The position numbers and the translations under genes are program-made. Below are positions 61,596 to 64,000 of a DNA stretch of 64,000 nucleotides, piece after piece. Positions within the stretch are counted from its first letter, which is position 1. Each line of letters opens with the position of its first letter. Under the pieces are notes generated by a model. That model had not been told where the DNA came from. It made no database searches and saw nothing but the letters and a program-made list of their open reading frames with translations. Origin of the DNA: Epiperipatus broadwayi. Lineage: Eukaryota > Onychophora > Udeonychophora > Euonychophora > Peripatidae. Location of the stretch: the NCBI GenBank assembly GCA_028023455.1, contig JAQFVV010000254.1, positions 1,240,001 through 1,304,000 on the forward strand, read 5' to 3'.

Positions 61596-61993
61596 GGATA
61601 ACCAGCCTTGAATATTTATTAATGGCAACACTTGATCATTTTAAACATCGAGGACATTTTATTTTGTGAATTATTGAGTGAGTTTTATTATAAATCATTA
61701 CATATGTGGATATCAAATAATTACTAAATTTTAATATATAAAAGAAATAATAATGTACATGGGAAGTGTTATTATAAATATAGGTAAAATAGTGTCGACA
61801 AGTGATGCTGAAACAAATCAATTAAAAAAGGGAATGGGTTTAGTGATGATCATAACATTACATCATGTAGATATTAATAGGTTTTAACAGTAGCAGCATA
61901 ATAGAAATCCATGATTTTTTTAATCTGACAAAAGGCTTCATCATTTTATAAAAACACAATAATCATAAACCGATTTTGTTTCCATATCTGTAG

Positions 61994-62132
61994 TGGAATC
62001 AGCCTATTTGAAGAGGAACGTATATGGAGATGCTATGGGCCACCTGACCCAGGGTCATACCATGCAGAGTACCACGATGCAGGCAAAGAGTTCCAGGGTC
62101 AGCTTGCATCCTTGTTTTTGGAATTGACATGA
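61994..62132 (+). CDS. Possible terminal coding exon, product unknown
   Basis: A GC-rich island (about 50% GC) follows a fair splice acceptor (TTTGTTTCCATATCTGTAG ending 61993). From 61995 it is open for 45 codons to a stop at 62130. The peptide starts GISLFEEERIWRCYGPPDPG and ends in a hydrophobic LASLFLELT. Composition looks protein-like, but a second frame is also open and I recognise no family. No other exon is visible in the window, so it could be the last exon of a gene lying mostly upstream, a decayed exon, or a repeat. Confidence 0.25.
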
Positions 62133-62430
62133 AGAGATGGTGGTCTCTACTTTCTAATACACCCACATAACAAAGCAAGATCTTTTTAAAATATGGATAA
62201 TAAAGCCTATTCTTGCAATGCTTATACTAATAGGCATTAATGACATTAATGGAATTATAATCTATAATATCATAAAAATATCATGCGTAATGATATGACC
62301 TAGTTCCTGAATGGCGATAACAGTTCTGAATTAAATAATCTAAAGTCTAAATTAAGTTAGCTAAAAAACCTCTTTTAATATTTCTTAATACATATCTGTC
62401 ACACACATTACTATAGTACTACGATCATGG
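62133..62430. other. AT-rich DNA, no gene recognised
   Basis: No supported feature. Confidence 0.5.
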
Positions 62431-64000
62431 GAATGGTGAATTTTTGATCGTGGTGACCTGCAAGATTTAAAAATTCGAGAGACCTATGGGAAACTTTATC
62501 ATTTCTCTGTCTTTTGTGGTTTTTATATAAGCATGAGCACAGTGATTTTTTTGATCATATTGAGAATATTTTTATATATTTCATATTTAATATGGACATT
62601 ATATTACTATATAGAGTGAATTTTTAATTGTTGATTGGATATTATACTAATTTTCCACCGCTGTTATTTGTAAGTAATTTTCATTTTGTTTCTTAATAAT
62701 TAAATATAGTAGCTTTTAAGATGTTTTTATATGTTGCCATTACAAGATTTTTATTTTCTAGTGATAATTATGGTATTATTTTAAACATAGTTGTACATAT
62801 TTCCATATATATTTAATGTTTGCTTCTTTTACATTTTTCTTAGAAATTATTTTAATTTTTATTAAAAAAAACATGTCATAATTTTATGTACTATCTTTTA
62901 GGTTATTTTTTTTATTTTGCTTCTTTTGGTTCATTGTCTTCTTTTCCATTTTTCTTATAAATTATTATTATTTTCATTAAAAAAGACTACACTTTTAATT
63001 TTATAATTTTATATAGTACCTTTTAATTAAGGTGTTTTTTACATCTGGCATTTTTATTGTATGACAGATTCACACTATATCGGGAAAAGTGTATTTTATT
63101 GTCTTTAATTTTAAAATTACAAATATTTTTTATAAATTTTTCTGCAATTATTTTATAGTCAATTTGAATTTATAATAATTTGAATAAATTACTATTAATT
63201 TATGTATTTTTTTTGGTGGATGTAATTTTTTTTTGAAGAATGACATAGCACCGTTCGATATTTTTTTCCTATAAGATAGCTTTTTTTTATGCCTGCCATT
63301 TCCACTGTATGGCAGATTTCCACTATATCAGGAAGAATGTTTTTATTGTCTGTTTAATTTTAAAATTACTAATATTTTTTATAAATTTTTCTGCAATTAT
63401 TTTGTAGTCAATTTGAATTTACAATAATTTTAGTAAATTACTATTAATTTATGTATTTTTTGGCACATGTACTTTTTTTTTTCTGAGAAATGACAAACAT
63501 GGAGCTGTCTGATATTTTTTCCCATGACCTGGCTTTTTTAGTATTATTCTTGCTATGTCTACCGGATCTTTTATTTAGTAGTATTCTTGCTATGTCTACC
63601 GGATGTCTTATTTAGTATTATTCTTGCTATTACATGTCTTCTTTAGTATTGTTCTTACTATATGTCTTCTTTAGTATTCTTGATATGTCTACCAGATGTC
63701 TTTAGTATTATTCTTGCTATTAGATGTCTTCTTTAGTATTATTCTTGCTATTAGATGTCTTCTTTCATATTATTTTTGCTACTAGATGTCTTCTTTCATA
63801 TTTTTCTTGCTATTAGATGTCTTATTTCATATTATTCTTGCTATTAGATGTCTTCTTTCATATTTTTCTTGCTATTAGATATCTTTTTTCATATTATTCT
63901 TGCTATTAGATGTCTTCTTTAGTATTATTCTTGCTACGTCTGCTGAAATTTTTAGTATTTTTTTTTTTATTCTTGTTATTACACATTTTATACTAATTAT
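62431..64000 (+). mobile_element. Second copy of the 46.8-kb repeat family, runs off window
   Basis: The head 'gacctgcaagatttaaaaattcgagaga...ggga' to 'tctgtcttttgtggttttt' matches 46970-47040. It is followed by ~247-bp tandem units (near 63071 and 63318) with 'cactatatc.gga', 'tttttctgcaattattttatagtc' and 'aattactattaatttatg', parallel in layout to 47071-47570. No terminal inverted repeat is seen in the window, so the right end lies beyond it. Confidence 0.55.
63535..63945 (+). repeat. ~35-bp minisatellite
   Basis: About eleven units of 'ttagtattattcttgctattagatgtcttc' or a close variant (some with 'atgtctaccgga' in place of 'attaga', later ones with 'ttcatattattcttgc'). Two subtypes are arranged in blocks, as expected from local unequal exchange. 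Confidence 0.9.

Overview
This is AT-rich eukaryotic (animal) intergenic or intronic DNA. I see no bacterial-style operons and no convincing intact host gene. Nearly everything that can be named is a transposable element or its remains: LTR retrotransposons, LINE fragments of three types, Penelope-like element (PLE) pieces with GIY-YIG endonuclease remnants, tRNA-derived SINEs, foldback/hairpin elements, tandem arrays and microsatellites. The mix (tRNA SINEs with TTTATTTA-type tails, RTE-like and Tx1/L1-like LINEs, PLEs, long TATCTATC and TATATA tracts) points to an invertebrate metazoan. A lophotrochozoan, perhaps a cephalopod mollusc, is my favoured guess, but that is an inference and not proven by the sequence.

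Layout. 1-9 kb: quiet AT-rich DNA with one neat tRNA-like retroposon (2499-2606, flanked by a perfect 13-bp duplication) and RTE-like LINE remnants (3066-4115). 9-23 kb: a 13.9-kb LTR retrotransposon. Its ~3.45-kb direct repeats (9032-12475 and 15144-22949) begin TG and end CA. A tRNA-Lys-like primer site follows the first and a purine tract precedes the second. The 2.67-kb interior codes only for Gag, split by a -1 shift exactly at an in-phase A AAA AAC heptamer. Its right LTR is interrupted by a second, younger LTR element (17566-21898: 1.9-kb LTRs, only 541 bp inside, apparently minus strand). 23-29 kb: a palindrome, an RTE-like LINE tail, SINEs, a longer but frameshifted LINE reverse transcriptase (25200-26540) and a foldback.

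29-34 kb: a third LTR pair (29104-30093 and 31766-32800, probably minus strand), with a ~350-bp TCTA/CCTA microsatellite in one copy and a SINE-like repeat in the other, then the C-terminal third of a Tx1/L1-like LINE with only two stops. 34-46 kb: SINE-like repeats in both orientations, several foldbacks (the largest ~1.1 kb at 44414-45538) and long stretches with nothing recognisable. 46.8-48.2 kb: a terminal-inverted-repeat element whose right end is a near-perfect hairpin. 48.5-50.6 kb: a diverged relative of the 9-23 kb LTR and a degenerate CTAT array. 51.7-54.9 kb: a LINE tail and a PLE whose two halves are in circularly permuted order. 55.4-56.8 kb: a fresh 414-bp tandem array with an inverted head. 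59.5 kb: another PLE endonuclease tail. 61.4-64 kb: small tandem repeats, one short possible host exon (61994-62132) and a second copy of the 46.8-kb repeat family running off the window.

The elements do not form a pathway. The most informative relationships are structural: nested insertions that give relative ages, LTRs sharing a hairpin-plus-TATA repeat, and an unusual number of long inverted repeats that would fold into double-stranded RNA if transcribed.
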